14,011 bases of DNA, taken from NCBI GenBank assembly GCA_964428905.1, contig CAYSAA010000226.1, positions 1-14,011 of the forward strand. The letters are read 5' to 3'. The position numbers and the translations under genes are program-made. The notes under the pieces are model-generated. The model saw nothing but the letters and a program-made list of their open reading frames with translations. It was not told where the DNA came from and ran no database searches. This stretch comes from CAYSAA01 sp964428905 (GTDB lineage: Bacteria > Atribacterota > Phoenicimicrobiia > Phoenicimicrobiales > Stramentimicrobiaceae). Shown here piece by piece: positions 13,923-14,011 of this stretch; the first letter of the stretch is position 1; every line of letters begins with the position of its first letter.

Positions 13923-14011
13923 AGTATAATATAATTGCATAATTACAACCCAAAAAATACCCGAAGTATCCATATTTCAAAAATAGTACCAATGAAACCA
14001 GATAGCATCAG

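Larger units (their letters stand above)
13757..14011. other. 3' intergenic stretch with outward promoter
   Basis: No gene in the last 255 bp. It contains the consensus promoter at 13847-13875 and an inverted repeat at 13906-13922. The gene it serves would begin beyond the window. Confidence 0.55.

Overview
This is a low-GC bacterial window with sparse coding. Seven intact-looking genes are scattered among pseudogenes, mobile-element remnants and short dispersed repeats. The gene set (PEGA/DNRLRE and other lipoproteins, an OFA-family MFS transporter, a YyaL-type thioredoxin-fold protein, a sugar-isomerase-like protein, a group II intron, IS110 and RAYT remnants) fits an AT-rich, probably anaerobic bacterium such as a Firmicute, Halanaerobiales or Atribacterota-like lineage. 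The phylum cannot be fixed from the sequence.

Layout. 1-98 is the 3' end of a group II intron (domains V and VI). It is inserted in a DNRLRE-domain gene whose remaining exon (99-606) carries two one-base frameshifts. 607-1234 is AT-rich and has no gene. 1235-1551 is a decayed IPT/TIG lipoprotein with an amber codon at position 3 and an A-tract frameshift. 1655-2281 is a PEGA+DNRLRE lipoprotein whose C-terminus is cut by a 27-bp repeat. An exact second copy of that repeat lies at 4612-4638, so the intact yyaL-like gene (2288-4393) sits between the two copies. On the minus strand follow a small lipoprotein (4657-5094) and an orphan Phd/YefM-type antitoxin, then a frameshifted remnant (5529-5851, plus) and a GNAT-like protein (6242-7372, minus). 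7899-8267 encodes a small exported protein with thrombospondin-type-3-like calcium-binding motifs, followed by a clear terminator.

8424-9156 is a mosaic. The C-terminal half of a RAYT (REP-associated Y1 transposase) is joined, through a diverged copy of the 27-bp repeat, to the C-terminus of a binding-protein-dependent ABC permease. 9157-10010 is gene-free and carries repeats and a hairpin. 10011-11255 is an intact OFA-family MFS transporter. 11477-12060 (minus) holds a C-terminal fragment of an unrecognised protein, a copy of a ~75-bp hairpin repeat, the first ~37 codons of an IS110-family transposase, and a structured leader where IS110 elements keep their bridge RNA. 12290-13756 is an intact fucose/arabinose-isomerase-like gene with distinctly AT-rich codon use. 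A consensus sigma-70 promoter at 13847-13875 points out of the window.

The unifying theme is a set of short REP-like repeat families. Several share a GGGGTC-type head, and several sit exactly where genes are truncated. With a RAYT remnant present, they look like the agents or hot spots of this region's rearrangement. No operon linking the intact genes into one pathway is apparent. The most interesting observations are the intron/exon junction, the wobble-conserved hairpin repeat at gene breakpoints, the putative IS110 bridge-RNA leader, and the run of same-sense one-base frameshifts in surface-protein genes.
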